A stretch of 64,000 nt of DNA from assembly GCF_017357225.1 (NCBI RefSeq), contig NZ_CP071604.1:3937501-4001500 (forward strand), written 5' to 3'. The position numbers and the translations under genes are program-made. Positions 1-8,511 of this stretch are shown piece by piece (within the stretch, counting starts at the first letter, position 1; every line of letters begins with the position of its first letter). Source of the stretch: Rhizobium binae (lineage in GTDB: Bacteria; Pseudomonadota; Alphaproteobacteria; Rhizobiales; Rhizobiaceae). A model generated the notes under the pieces. The model did not search any database and was not told where the DNA came from. It saw only the letters and a program-made list of their open reading frames with translations.

Positions 1-885
1 ATCTACGAAATGAACAATGGCTGCGTCTGTTGCACGGTGCGTGGCGACCTGATCCGCGTCGTCGAAGGCCTGATGCGCCGGCCCGGCCGCTTCGATGGCA
101 TCATCGTCGAAACGACCGGCCTTGCCGATCCGGTGCCGGTTGCCCAGACCTTCTTCATGGATGACGACGTGCGCGCCAAGACCGAGCTCGACGCCGTTGT
201 CGCTCTCGTCGACGCCAAGCACCTGCCGCTGCGCCTGAAGGACAGCCGCGAGGCCGAGGATCAGATCGCCTTCGCCGACGTCATCGTCATTAACAAGAGC
301 GACCTGGTGACCGCGGAAGAACTTGATGTGATCGAAGACATCGTCCGCGCCATCAACCCGGCCGCCCGTGTCTACAAGACCAGCCGTTCCGGCGTCGACC
401 TCGCCCGCGTGCTCGATCAGGGCGCCTTCAACCTGGAGCGCGCGCTCGAAAACGATCCGCATTTCCTGGAACACGGCCATGACGACCACGTCTGCGGCCC
501 GGATTGCGAGCATGATCACGACCACCACCATCACGACCATGATCACGACCATCACCATCATGGTGCGATGTCGGCGATCCATGATGTGACGGTGCAGTCG
601 GTGTCGCTGCGCGGCGGCGAGATGAAGCCCGAACGCTTCTTTCCGTGGATTCAGAAAGTCACCCAGGTGCAGGGCCCTAACATTCTTCGCCTCAAGGGCA
701 TCATCGCCTTCAAGGACGATCCGGAGCGTTATGTCGTCCAGGGCGTGCACATGATCATCGAGGGCGATCACCAGCGTCCGTGGAAGGATGGCGAGAAGCA
801 TGAAAGCCGTCTCGTCTTCATCGGCCGCGATCTCGACCGAGAAAAACTCGAGGCTTCGTTCAAAGCCTGCGAGGCCGCCGCCTGA
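1..885 (+). CDS. CobW/G3E-family metal-chaperone GTPase (5' partial)
   Basis: Member of the G3E P-loop GTPases (CobW/YjiA/ZNG1 group), which load metals, usually zinc or cobalt, into target proteins. The window opens inside the gene, so the Walker A region is missing; 294 codons remain. The metal-binding GCVCC motif lies at about residues 6-10, an ETTGLADP segment follows, and the nucleotide-specificity motif NKSD is near residue 98. A histidine- and aspartate-rich stretch at about residues 155-187 is a probable metal-buffering loop. The C-terminal half is the CobW_C domain. The stop codon overlaps the next start by one base (TGATG), so the WD40 gene is translationally coupled. A role in zinc homeostasis is likely by family; the exact client protein cannot be read from the sequence. 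Confidence 0.9.
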   Translation: MYEMNNGCVCCTVRGDLIRVVEGLMRRPGRFDGIIVETTGLADPVPVAQTFFMDDDVRAKTELDAVVALVDAKHLPLRLKDSREAEDQIAFADVIVINKSDLVTAEELDVIEDIVRAINPAARVYKTSRSGVDLARVLDQGAFNLERALENDPHFLEHGHDDHVCGPDCEHDHDHHHHDHDHDHHHHGAMSAIHDVTVQSVSLRGGEMKPERFFPWIQKVTQVQGPNILRLKGIIAFKDDPERYVVQGVHMIIEGDHQRPWKDGEKHESRLVFIGRDLDREKLEASFKACEAAA

Positions 886-1874
886 TGCCGACTGTTGCAC
901 CGCTTGATCTCGACGGCCACGTTCTGGCCGTCGAATTTTTAGGTGACATCCCCTTCTTCGCAAACGCAAACGGCACGTTTCACCGGCTGGACGGCGGCGA
1001 GAGGGTTTGCGAAGCCCATCAGGGCATGCTCACCGCGATCCGCGATCCCTATAGCGAAAGCCTGATCTCCGGCGGCGAGGACGGCAAGGTCCTGCGCATC
1101 GCCGCCGACGGCAGCCTCAGCGAACTCGCGACCGCACCGCGCAAATGGATTTCGCAGGTCGCGGCCGGCCCGCAAGGCGCGGTCGCCTATTCTTACGGCA
1201 AGAGTTCGCTCGTCCGCCTTGCCGACGGCACGACCAAGGAATTCCCGGAGGAGCGCACCGTCGAAGGCATCGCCTTCGCGCCGAAGGGGCTGCGCATCGC
1301 CGCTGCCCGTTATAACGGCGTGTCGCTCCACTGGGTCGGCACGAGCGCCAAACCGGTCGATCTCGAATGGAAGGGCGCCCATACCGGTGTCACCTTCTCG
1401 CCGGATGGCAATTTCCTCGTCACCTCGATGCAGGAAAATGCCCTGCACGGCTGGAAGCTCGACAGCAAGCCTGGCGCCGAGGCCCGGCACATGCGCATGA
1501 CCGGCTATCCCGCCAAGGTGAAATCGCTTTCCTGGTCGGTCAAAGGCAAATGGCTCGCCTCGTCAGGCGCACCCGCCGCCATCGTCTGGCCCTTCCAGGG
1601 CAAGGACGGGCCGATGGGTAAGGCACCGCTCGAACTCGGCACCCGCGCCAATATCATGGCGACCTCGGTGAAATTCCATCCGCTGGAGGACATCCTTGCC
1701 ATCGGCTTCATCGACGGCATGATTCTGGCCGTGCGCATCGCCGACAGCAAGGAAGCGTTGCTGCGGCGCCCCGGCAAGGGCGCGATCACGGCGATGAGTT
1801 GGAGCGCAAACGGCAAGTTGCTCGCCTTCGCCTCCGAAGCCGGCGATTGCGGCGTCATCGACATTTCGGCTTGA
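885..1874 (+). CDS. WD40-repeat protein
   Basis: A 329-residue protein with weak WD40/beta-propeller repeats along its length, for example segments ending in SGGEDGKVLRIA, THTGVTFSPDGNFLVTS-like strings and MSWSANGKLLAFAS. No signal peptide or membrane segment is seen, so it is probably cytoplasmic. The ATG at 885 shares one base with the stop of the upstream CobW-type GTPase, which points to translational coupling and a shared role, perhaps as a scaffold for metal delivery. This partnership is inferred from context only; no catalytic motif is present. Confidence 0.8.
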   Translation: MPTVAPLDLDGHVLAVEFLGDIPFFANANGTFHRLDGGERVCEAHQGMLTAIRDPYSESLISGGEDGKVLRIAADGSLSELATAPRKWISQVAAGPQGAVAYSYGKSSLVRLADGTTKEFPEERTVEGIAFAPKGLRIAAARYNGVSLHWVGTSAKPVDLEWKGAHTGVTFSPDGNFLVTSMQENALHGWKLDSKPGAEARHMRMTGYPAKVKSLSWSVKGKWLASSGAPAAIVWPFQGKDGPMGKAPLELGTRANIMATSVKFHPLEDILAIGFIDGMILAVRIADSKEALLRRPGKGAITAMSWSANGKLLAFASEAGDCGVIDISA

Positions 1875-1878
1875 GGCC

Positions 1879-2391
1879 GTGTTGCCGGCGATGGATGGCG
1901 CTCTGGAACCAGAGATCGTGACGCTCGGCGCCGAACACATGCAGGTGGCGGCAGGGATCCGGCGCGTGGCGCTGTGGCAGCGCCTGCCCTGGCTGCCGGA
2001 TCTACATACTCCTGAGGAAGAAGAGCGGTATTGGCGCATGCATCTGCTGCCGAACTGCACGATTCTCGGCGCCGCCGTGGGAAACAAGCTCGTCGGCGTC
2101 ATCGCCTATGGCGACGACTGGATAGAGCAGCTTTACGTTCTCCCGGATTTCCAGGGCATCGGCATCGGCTCCCTGCTTCTCGGCTGCGCCAAACAGGAGA
2201 TGGACGAGATCAGGCTCTGGACGTTCCAGCGCAATAGGGGCGCGCGCGCCTTCTACGAGCGGCAGGGCTTTACCGCGCAGGAGGAGACCGACGGCGCCGA
2301 TAATGAAGAAAGAGAGCCTGACGTGCTCTATCATTGGCGCCGGCTTCCGAAGCTGATGCCTGGCCTGCGGCCGTCTGATCCGGGGCCGTAG
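1879..2391 (+). CDS. GNAT-family N-acetyltransferase
   Basis: A 170-residue GNAT acetyltransferase. The acetyl-CoA binding core is visible as LYVLPDFQGIGIGSLLL at about residues 82-98, followed by the typical NRGARAFYERQGF segment near residues 117-129. The substrate is unknown. The gene starts four bases after the WD40 stop and probably belongs to the same transcript. The start is uncertain: GTG at 1879 gives 170 residues, ATG at 1891 gives 166, and neither has a convincing ribosome binding site. Confidence 0.82.
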   Translation: MLPAMDGALEPEIVTLGAEHMQVAAGIRRVALWQRLPWLPDLHTPEEEERYWRMHLLPNCTILGAAVGNKLVGVIAYGDDWIEQLYVLPDFQGIGIGSLLLGCAKQEMDEIRLWTFQRNRGARAFYERQGFTAQEETDGADNEEREPDVLYHWRRLPKLMPGLRPSDPGP

Positions 2392-2478
2392 AACATCGGC
2401 CTGACCAAATGCCTTGGCCAGGTGAAAATGACCGGCGCGCAGGAAGTGGCCGCGCTGTCGCTGACAGAGGAGACGGGA

Positions 2479-3297
2479 ATGCCGAAATCGACCGGCCTCG
2501 GTTTGGCCGAACAACAGCCACCGTCCCTGGACAATGCCTCCGTCTGGGCGGTGATCCGCGCCGAGGCGGCCAAACTTGCCGTGGGCGAGCCGATCTTGCG
2601 ACGGCTGCTCGCCACAGAGGTAACCGACGCCACCGGCGACAACGAGATCATCGCCCGAGTACTGGCCGCACGACTTTCCGTCACGCAGGTAGAAACGGGC
2701 AATCTGCTCGATCTTATCCTCGCCACCCTCACCGACGATATCATGCGGAAAGTCGAGGCCGATCTCGCAGCCGTGCGCGAGCGCGACCCGGCCTGCACGA
2801 CGTTCCTGCACGCGCTCCTGAACCTCAAGGGTTTTCATGCGCTGCAGACGCATCGCATCGCCCATGCACTCTGGAACGCCGGCCGCCCTGAGATCGCCAC
2901 CTGGCTCGCCAATCTCGCCTCGCGGGTCTTCGGTCCGGATATCCATCCGGCCGCCCGGATCGGCGCTTCCATCATGCTCGATCATGGCTCGGGCATCGTC
3001 ATCGGCGAAACGGCGCTGATCGAGCATGAAGTATCGATCCTGCAGAATGTGACGCTCGGCGGTACCGGCAAAGAAACCGGCGACCGGCACCCGAAGATCC
3101 GTCGCGGCGTGATGATCGGCGCCGGCGCCAAGATCCTCGGCAATATCGAAATCGGCGCCTTCAGCAAGATCGCCGCCGGCAGCGTCGTGCTGAAAGCGGT
3201 TCCTGAACATTGCACGGTCGCCGGCGTACCGGCCACCGTCGTGCGCATCCACCGCGCCGACGAAATCCCGGCCGAGACGATGGATCAGAATATTTAG
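2479..3297 (+). CDS. cysE: serine O-acetyltransferase
   Basis: Serine acetyltransferase makes O-acetylserine from serine and acetyl-CoA, the first step of cysteine synthesis in the cytoplasm. The N-terminal helical domain is followed from about residue 150 by the left-handed beta-helix of hexapeptide repeats. The active-site Asp-His lies in MLDHGSGIVIGE, and the loop TLGGTGKETGDRHPKI is typical of CysE. ATG at 2479 was chosen because GAGGAGA stands five bases upstream; it gives 272 residues, close to the usual length. A longer GTG-initiated form from 2422 is open but lacks a good binding site. A small inverted repeat (CCTGACCAA / TTGGCCAGG) lies around 2399-2422. Confidence 0.93.
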   Translation: MPKSTGLGLAEQQPPSLDNASVWAVIRAEAAKLAVGEPILRRLLATEVTDATGDNEIIARVLAARLSVTQVETGNLLDLILATLTDDIMRKVEADLAAVRERDPACTTFLHALLNLKGFHALQTHRIAHALWNAGRPEIATWLANLASRVFGPDIHPAARIGASIMLDHGSGIVIGETALIEHEVSILQNVTLGGTGKETGDRHPKIRRGVMIGAGAKILGNIEIGAFSKIAAGSVVLKAVPEHCTVAGVPATVVRIHRADEIPAETMDQNI

Positions 3298-3340
3298 AAG
3301 AATTCCAGCGGAGCGATTGTGCCGGGAAGGACAATCCGCG

Positions 3341-3386
3341 CCGCGACCACGGCAGGCCCGCCTGCCTGCGTGGTCAAGCGTCGCGG
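3341..3386. terminator. hairpin between convergent genes, possible bidirectional terminator
   Basis: GACCACG plus CAGGC pairs with GCCTG plus CGTGGTC (12 pairs with one bulged G), extended by CGCG/CGCG at the base. It lies in the 135 bp gap between cysE and the convergent acetyltransferase gene. There is no T-tract on either side, so termination is only a suggestion. Confidence 0.4.
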
Positions 3387-3432
3387 ACATTGCCAGGCGG
3401 AGGAAGGATTTCCACCCCGGCCAGCCAACGGG

Positions 3433-4023
3433 TTAGGCGGCGCGGCGAACCGGCGCGCCGGCCAGCATGCGTCCGCACGGGACGATCATGCCGGCCGCGC
3501 CGTCAAGCCAGCCTTCCGTGAGCTCGAGCGCAAGAAAGCGCGAGCGTTCGAACGGACCCGGCATGACAAGATGACGAGCCTTTTCGGCGAAGAAGCCGAA
3601 ACGCTCGTAATAGGCGGCGTCGCCGACCAGCAGGACAGCGCCATGGCCGCGGTTTTTCGCTTCGAGGATCGCCGCGCGCATCAGCGCCGCGCCGATGCCC
3701 TTGCCGCCGTGACGGGAATCGACGGCGAGCGGACCGAGCAGCAGCGCATTGATCGGCGTGCCTTCATCATTGACGCCGGCCTCGATGTTCCAGAGCCGCA
3801 CCGAGCCAATGACATGACCATCTCGATCGCGCGCGACGAGCGCGAGACCCTCGGCCGGAACACGGTTGCGGCGGATCTTCTCCGACGACTTCTTGCGCCG
3901 ATCCGGCCCCATGACGCGGTCGAGCAGGTTTTCACGGGCAACGACATCCGAGGGATTTTCGGCGTCGATGGCGAAGGTGGTGGGCGCAAAGAATGCGCGG
4001 ACAGAATCAAGAACAGCGGCCAT
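3433..4023 (-). CDS. GNAT-family N-acetyltransferase (YhbS-like)
   Basis: A 196-residue GNAT protein. The core reads LLLGPLAVDSRHGGKGIGAALM at about residues 93-114 (CoA-binding RxGGKGIG), followed by LVGDAAYYERFGF near residue 135, as in YhbS-type acetyltransferases. The substrate is unknown. It lies 94 bp downstream of the ornithine decarboxylase gene on the same strand, so it may be read through from it, and it converges on cysE. Confidence 0.85.
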   Translation of the reverse strand: MAAVLDSVRAFFAPTTFAIDAENPSDVVARENLLDRVMGPDRRKKSSEKIRRNRVPAEGLALVARDRDGHVIGSVRLWNIEAGVNDEGTPINALLLGPLAVDSRHGGKGIGAALMRAAILEAKNRGHGAVLLVGDAAYYERFGFFAEKARHLVMPGPFERSRFLALELTEGWLDGAAGMIVPCGRMLAGAPVRRAA

Positions 4024-4117
4024 CTTGGCCTCCCGTACCCAATACCGTTATCAGCGGCGATGAAGGAAAATTGTGAAGTTGCCGCCCCGGCTGGTTACGG
4101 GGCCGGCGGAAACGACC

Positions 4118-5251
4118 TTAGATGACGTAGGCCTGCAGCGGCTCGAAACCGTTGAAAGCGACCGCCGAATAGGTCGTCGTATAGGCGCCGGTGCCTTCGA
4201 TCAGAACCTCGTCGCCGATCGAAAGGGAAATCGGCAGCGGATAAAGGTTCTTCTCGTAGAGCACGTCGGCCGAATCGCAGGTCGGACCGGCAATGACGCA
4301 GGGCTCCATCTCGTCGCCATCGTGCTCCGTGCGGATCGGATAGCGGATGGCTTCGTCCATCGTCTCGGCGAGGCCGCCGAACTTGCCGATGTCGAGGAAG
4401 ACCCAGCGGGCGTCGTCATTGTCCGACTTCTTCGAAATCAGAACGACTTCCGCCTTGATGACTCCGGCATTGCCGACCATGCCGCGGCCCGGCTCGATGA
4501 TCGTCTGCGGGATCTGGTTGCCGAAATGCGTGCGCAGCGCCTGGTAGATCGACTTGCCGTAAGCTTCTGCCGACGGAACGTCGCGCAGATACTTGGTCGG
4601 AAAGCCGCCGCCCATGTTGACCATCTGCAGGTGGATGCCCTGCTTGGCAAGCGAGACGAAGACACGCTTGGCATCGGCGAGCGCGGAATCCCAGGCATCG
4701 ACCTTGGTCATCTGCGAACCGACATGGAACGAGACGCCGTAGGACTGCAGGCCGAGCTGATGGGCATAGACGAGAACGTCGACGGCCATCTGCGGAACGC
4801 AGCCGAACTTGCGCGACAGCGGCCATTCCGCGCCTTCGCCATCGGTGAGCACGCGGCAGAAGACACGGGCGCCGGGAGCGGCGCGCGAGATCTTCTCGAC
4901 TTCCTCGTGGCTGTCGACGGCAAAGAGGCTGACGCCGAGCGCATGGGCGCGGGCAACGTCGCGTTCCTTCTTGATCGTGTTGCCGAAGGAGATGCGGGCA
5001 GCGGTCGCACCGGCTTCGAGCGCCATTTCGATTTCGGCAACGGATGCGCAATCGAAATTGGAACCGAGGCCTGCGAGCAGCTTCAGCACCTCAGGGGCCG
5101 GGTTGGCCTTGACGGCGTAGTAGATGGCGCTGTCCGGCATGGCGTGACGGAAGGCGTGGAAATTGTCGCGAACGACGTCGAGGTCAACCACGAGGCAGGG
5201 ACCTTCGGGACGTCGGGTTGCGAGAAAGTCGCGGATGCGCTGGGTGGTCAT
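4118..5251 (-). CDS. odc: ornithine/lysine decarboxylase, PLP fold type III
   Basis: Alanine-racemase-fold PLP decarboxylase that turns ornithine (and often lysine) into putrescine (cadaverine) in the cytoplasm. The PLP lysine is in YYAVKANP at about residue 50, a glycine-rich phosphate loop NMGGGFPT is near 210, EPGRGMVG near 255, and the catalytic cysteine motif GPTCDSAD near 325. ATG at 5251 gives 377 residues, the normal size, with GAGGGAA seven bases upstream. The frame stays open further upstream, but that stretch has no family similarity and lies in the leader. The gene has a long 5' leader and is divergent from a LysR gene. Decarboxylase specificity (ornithine versus lysine or both) cannot be settled here. 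Confidence 0.92.
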   Translation of the reverse strand: MTTQRIRDFLATRRPEGPCLVVDLDVVRDNFHAFRHAMPDSAIYYAVKANPAPEVLKLLAGLGSNFDCASVAEIEMALEAGATAARISFGNTIKKERDVARAHALGVSLFAVDSHEEVEKISRAAPGARVFCRVLTDGEGAEWPLSRKFGCVPQMAVDVLVYAHQLGLQSYGVSFHVGSQMTKVDAWDSALADAKRVFVSLAKQGIHLQMVNMGGGFPTKYLRDVPSAEAYGKSIYQALRTHFGNQIPQTIIEPGRGMVGNAGVIKAEVVLISKKSDNDDARWVFLDIGKFGGLAETMDEAIRYPIRTEHDGDEMEPCVIAGPTCDSADVLYEKNLYPLPISLSIGDEVLIEGTGAYTTTYSAVAFNGFEPLQAYVI

Positions 5252-5640
5252 ATCGATTCCCTCTTCCAGTTCCAGCTCCGGCATAAACCGGAGGACAAAG
5301 GGCATACGAGAACTCGCATTGGAACCAGCCGGTGGAGACCCCGGAACCATAGCAAGCGCTTGATGCGCGGATAGTGAACCAACGCCGCGGACGCGGTGTA
5401 AGTTCGGCTTTGTCTGCCATGGATTGGAGGGAGAATCCCAACCGCACTTCCGGCAATGATGGTGTGCCTCTTCAGTAACCCCCGCTGATGGAAAGCAGGG
5501 AGAGAACAAAAAGGCCCGCACCGTCGTTGCTTCAGGCGTCCTCGCATTTTCCGGTTGGCCGGAATAGCGACTGGAGGGGTTAATTCCAGGTACCTTACCG
5601 ATTTCCTCACCAATTCGAGGGTTCGGCGGACACCCATGGG
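5252..5640 (-). promoter_or_regulatory. long structured leader of odc, candidate speF-type RNA
   Basis: The region between odc and the divergent LysR gene (5252-5779) holds no recognisable protein gene. The odc-proximal ~390 nt contain several hairpins on the odc strand, for example TTCCGG-CCAA-CCGGAA near 5545-5565. A short stem at 5514-5537 (GCCTG/CGGGC) is followed by a T-tract at 5508-5512 and resembles an attenuator. A conserved RNA called speF is known upstream of ornithine decarboxylase genes in alphaproteobacteria, so position and length fit. I did not match the covariance model, so the identification is by context. Confidence 0.45.
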
Positions 5641-5696
5641 CACGTGCGACTTTGGGCTGAGCTGGAAATAAGAATATTCGCCTTCACAATCAAGCG

Positions 5697-5752
5697 TTTT
5701 TTTGATCTGGAGGTCAAAAAAATAATTGAACAGGTCGAGCCAATTTGTTCAA
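5697..5752. promoter_or_regulatory. two inverted repeats upstream of the LysR gene
   Basis: First repeat: TTTTTTTGA and TCAAAAAAA with an 8 nt spacer (5697-5722). Second: TTGAACA and TGTTCAA with a 13 nt spacer (5726-5752). Centres are about 30 bp apart. They lie just upstream of the LysR start and are plausible autoregulatory binding sites, perhaps also acting on the divergent odc leader. Confidence 0.4.
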
Positions 5753-5779
5753 TGTTTCGCAACAGATTGGGGAAGCGCC

Positions 5780-6673
5780 ATGGACACTCTGACCCGCATA
5801 CGCGCCTTCATCGATGTCGTCGAGGCCGAAGGCTTTTCCGCCGCGGCACGGCGCACCGGCCGCTCGAAGGCGCTGCTTTCCAAATATGTGCGCGAACTGG
5901 AAGACGAACTCGGCGCACTGCTGCTCAACCGCACCACACGGCAGTTCTCCATGACCGAAGCCGGCCACACCTATTACCGCAGCGCTTCCGATATTCTGAA
6001 GGAGATCGACAACCTTGCCGATCTCGTGCGCGAAAACAATGCCCAGTTGAAGGGACGGCTGCGCATCTCCGTCCCCCGCACCTTCGTCGACGCCGACGTC
6101 GGCCAGTCGCTGATCGATTTTGCCGCCGAAAACCCTGACCTTTCGCTGGAGATCGCCGCCGATGACCGATTCGTCGACCTGATCGAGGAAGGCTTCGACG
6201 TGGCGATTCGGATTTCCAAACTCGAAGATTCCGGCATGATCGCCCGCAAGATCTCCGATTTCCGCGTCCATCTCTGCGCCACCCCGGATTTTATCAAGCG
6301 TCATCCCGACCTTGAGCATCCGAGCGCCATTTCCAATGTCCCCTTCATCGTCGATACCAATTCGCGCACCCAGGGGAGCATTCGCTTCTACAACCCTGAT
6401 AGCACCACCTTCGCCGTCGCCGTATCCGGGCCGATAGAGGTCAACAGTCCGCATGCGACATTGCGCGCAGCCCTCGCAGGCATCGGCATCGCCCTCATCC
6501 CCGATTTCATCGCTCGCAAGCCGATCGAGAGCGGGGAACTGCTGACGCTATTTAACGATTACATCCCGACCGACCGCGGCATCTATGCCGTCTACCCGCA
6601 CCGGCGCTACCTGCCCGCCAAGGTGAGGATCTTCGTCGACTACCTGCACAACTGGTTCAAGAAGCATCCGTGA
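5780..6673 (+). CDS. LysR-family transcriptional regulator
   Basis: A 297-residue LysR regulator. The N-terminal winged helix (about residues 1-60) contains FSAAARRTGRSKALLSKYVRELE; the effector domain follows from about residue 88 (GRLRISVP) to the end. The ATG at 5780 is preceded by GGGGAAG. An upstream in-frame start at 5726 would add 18 residues that fall inside the presumed operator, so it was not used. The gene faces away from odc and is followed 128 bp later by the DUF1007/NicO pair. The target and inducer are unknown. Confidence 0.88.
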   Translation: MDTLTRIRAFIDVVEAEGFSAAARRTGRSKALLSKYVRELEDELGALLLNRTTRQFSMTEAGHTYYRSASDILKEIDNLADLVRENNAQLKGRLRISVPRTFVDADVGQSLIDFAAENPDLSLEIAADDRFVDLIEEGFDVAIRISKLEDSGMIARKISDFRVHLCATPDFIKRHPDLEHPSAISNVPFIVDTNSRTQGSIRFYNPDSTTFAVAVSGPIEVNSPHATLRAALAGIGIALIPDFIARKPIESGELLTLFNDYIPTDRGIYAVYPHRRYLPAKVRIFVDYLHNWFKKHP

Positions 6674-6739
6674 GGCTGCGCCGAAAGAAGCGCCCGACTG
6701 GGCGATCGGACGTCGACGATCGGCATCGGCCGCAAGCCG

Positions 6740-6761
6740 GTCCCAATTCCGTCCCAATTTC
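6740..6761. repeat. tandem 11-bp direct repeat before the NicO operon
   Basis: GTCCCAATTCC is followed immediately by GTCCCAATTTC (10 of 11 bases equal). The two units are one helical turn apart and lie 41 bp upstream of the DUF1007 start, where a regulator could bind. Function is inferred from position. Confidence 0.4.
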
Positions 6762-6801
6762 TGGCAAGAACTCGGGTCGAGCGAATAAGGCAGCGGGACG
6801 C

Positions 6802-7443
6802 ATGAAAAAATCCATACCACTGATAGCCGCGCTTCTTTCGCTGGCGCCGGCCGCCGCCCTTGCGCATCCGCATATCTTCGTGGAGGCGCGGCTTGAAGTC
6901 GTCGCCGGTGCCGACGGCAGTATCGAGGAATTGCGCAATGTCTGGCGCTTCGACGAGGTCTTCTCCTCCTCGGTCGTCATGGATTTCGACAAGAACACCG
7001 ATCTGAAGCTCGATCCGAACGAACTTGCGCAGGTCGGGAAAACGGTGAAGCAGTCGCTTGCCGACTACGACTACTACATGAACCTGACGGTCAACGGGAA
7101 GAACGTCACCGTCCAGCAGCCCGACATCATCCATGTCGACTACAAGAACGGCCAGCTGTTGATGTTCTTCGCGGTCAAGCCGGCGGAGAAGATGCCGCTC
7201 AAGGGCAGGCTCACTTTCGGCGTCTACGACCCGACGCTCTACACCTCGATCGACTTTCCGACCGACAACGAACTCGCAACGGTCGGCGACAGCTTCAACG
7301 CCTGCAAACACCAGGTGGTGAGACCGGACGCCGACGAGGTAATCTCACAAAACAAGCAGTCGCTGACGGACGCCTTCTTCAACGATCCGACCGGCACCAA
7401 TATGTCCAAGCTCTTCGCCACCCGGCTGGAGATTACATGCTGA
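6802..7443 (+). CDS. DUF1007 periplasmic protein, partner of NicO exporter
   Basis: A 213-residue exported protein of the DUF1007 family. The signal peptide is MKKSIPLIAALLSLAPAAALA with cleavage before HPHIFVEA; the HPHIF start of the mature protein is typical of this family and could bind metal. DUF1007 genes commonly sit beside NicO/RcnA-type nickel or cobalt exporters, as here, where the next gene overlaps the stop. Likely role: periplasmic partner for nickel/cobalt transport. The ATG at 6802 was chosen because it begins the signal peptide. Confidence 0.85.
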   Translation: MKKSIPLIAALLSLAPAAALAHPHIFVEARLEVVAGADGSIEELRNVWRFDEVFSSSVVMDFDKNTDLKLDPNELAQVGKTVKQSLADYDYYMNLTVNGKNVTVQQPDIIHVDYKNGQLLMFFAVKPAEKMPLKGRLTFGVYDPTLYTSIDFPTDNELATVGDSFNACKHQVVRPDADEVISQNKQSLTDAFFNDPTGTNMSKLFATRLEITC

Positions 7444-8510
7444 TGAAACGCCCCCTCATCCTTTCTGCAGCACTTCTTGCGCTCATGACGGTGGCAAGCC
7501 TTGCCCATGCGCAATCGCCGCTCGGAATTGGCACGGCCGAACCGAGTTTTCAACCGACCGGTGGGCCGTTCGCACCGCTTTTGCTCTATGTGAACTATGA
7601 GCAGCAGGCCTTCTACCGGGCGCTGACGGATGCCTTGAAGGGCATGCGCGAGGATCCATGGCAGCTGACATCGCTGATCGGTCTTTCTTTCGCCTACGGC
7701 GTCTTCCATGCCGCCGGCCCCGGCCACGGCAAGGCGGTCATCTCCTCCTACATGATCGCCAACGAGCTCGAGCTGAAGCGCGGCGTGGTGATTTCTTTCA
7801 TTTCGGCTTTCATCCAGGGGGTCGTTGCCGTCGCCCTGGTCGGCGGCGCCTGGTTGGTGCTGCGCGGCAGCGGCATCACGCTGACGGCCGCGACTCACGC
7901 GATGGAAATTGCCAGTTTCATCATGGTCATCCTCTTCGGCGGCTGGCTGCTGTTTCGCAAACTGCGCTCGATGGCGGACAATTTGCCGCGACGCCGGCTG
8001 ATGGCCACGTCCGCCGGTCCGGTCGGCATGATGCTCGATTGGAAGGACAACGCCGCCGCACGCCAGGCCTATGCCTTCAATGGCAAGGCGCAGGCCGTGG
8101 ACGCCGGCCATACCTTCGTTCCGGGCATGGTCTGCGAGACCTGCGGCAATGCGCATGTGCCGGATCCGGCCCTGCTCGCCGGCGACAGGTTCAGCCTCGG
8201 CGAAGCCTGGTCGGCGATCGTGGCCGTCGGCCTCCGCCCGTGCTCCGGTGCGCTTCTGGTCATGACCTTTTCGCTGCTGAACGGGCTCTATCTCGGGGGC
8301 ATGCTGTCGGTCGCCGCCATGTCGTTCGGCACTGCGATCACCGTTTCCATCCTTGCTACCCTCGCCGTCACCGCCAAGAGTGCCGCCGTCCGCCTGTCCG
8401 GGCGCGGCTCGACCGCCTCCATCTGGATCGGCAACGCTATCGAAATCCTCGGCGCCCTGCTCGTCATTCTGATGGGGGCCCTGCTGCTCGGGGGCTCCCT
8501 GCAGGGGTAG
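7437..8510 (+). CDS. NicO/RcnA-type nickel/cobalt transporter
   Basis: A 357-residue membrane protein of the NicO superfamily, which exports nickel or cobalt across the inner membrane. It begins with a signal-like segment ending in LAHAQ, then a membrane helix holding the family motif FHAAGPGHGKAVISSYM at about residues 90-106. A central hydrophilic loop (about 185-245) carries CETCGNAH, a possible metal site, and a second conserved segment GLRPCSGALLVMTF lies near 263. The start overlaps the upstream stop; ATG at 7437 or 7443 are both possible. Its stop is one base away from the stop of the convergent next gene. Confidence 0.88.
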   Translation: MLMKRPLILSAALLALMTVASLAHAQSPLGIGTAEPSFQPTGGPFAPLLLYVNYEQQAFYRALTDALKGMREDPWQLTSLIGLSFAYGVFHAAGPGHGKAVISSYMIANELELKRGVVISFISAFIQGVVAVALVGGAWLVLRGSGITLTAATHAMEIASFIMVILFGGWLLFRKLRSMADNLPRRRLMATSAGPVGMMLDWKDNAAARQAYAFNGKAQAVDAGHTFVPGMVCETCGNAHVPDPALLAGDRFSLGEAWSAIVAVGLRPCSGALLVMTFSLLNGLYLGGMLSVAAMSFGTAITVSILATLAVTAKSAAVRLSGRGSTASIWIGNAIEILGALLVILMGALLLGGSLQG

Positions 8511-8511
8511 A

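Noticed and set aside
2002..3390. 462-codon open frame on the minus strand over the acetyltransferase and cysE
   Set aside because: Antisense shadow of two recognisable genes, with low-complexity translation and no domain.
5252..5643. Open frames of 90-131 codons on the minus strand in the odc leader, and an in-frame extension of odc to 5521
   Set aside because: No family similarity, no ribosome binding site, and odc has normal length from 5251; long open frames arise by chance in GC-rich DNA.
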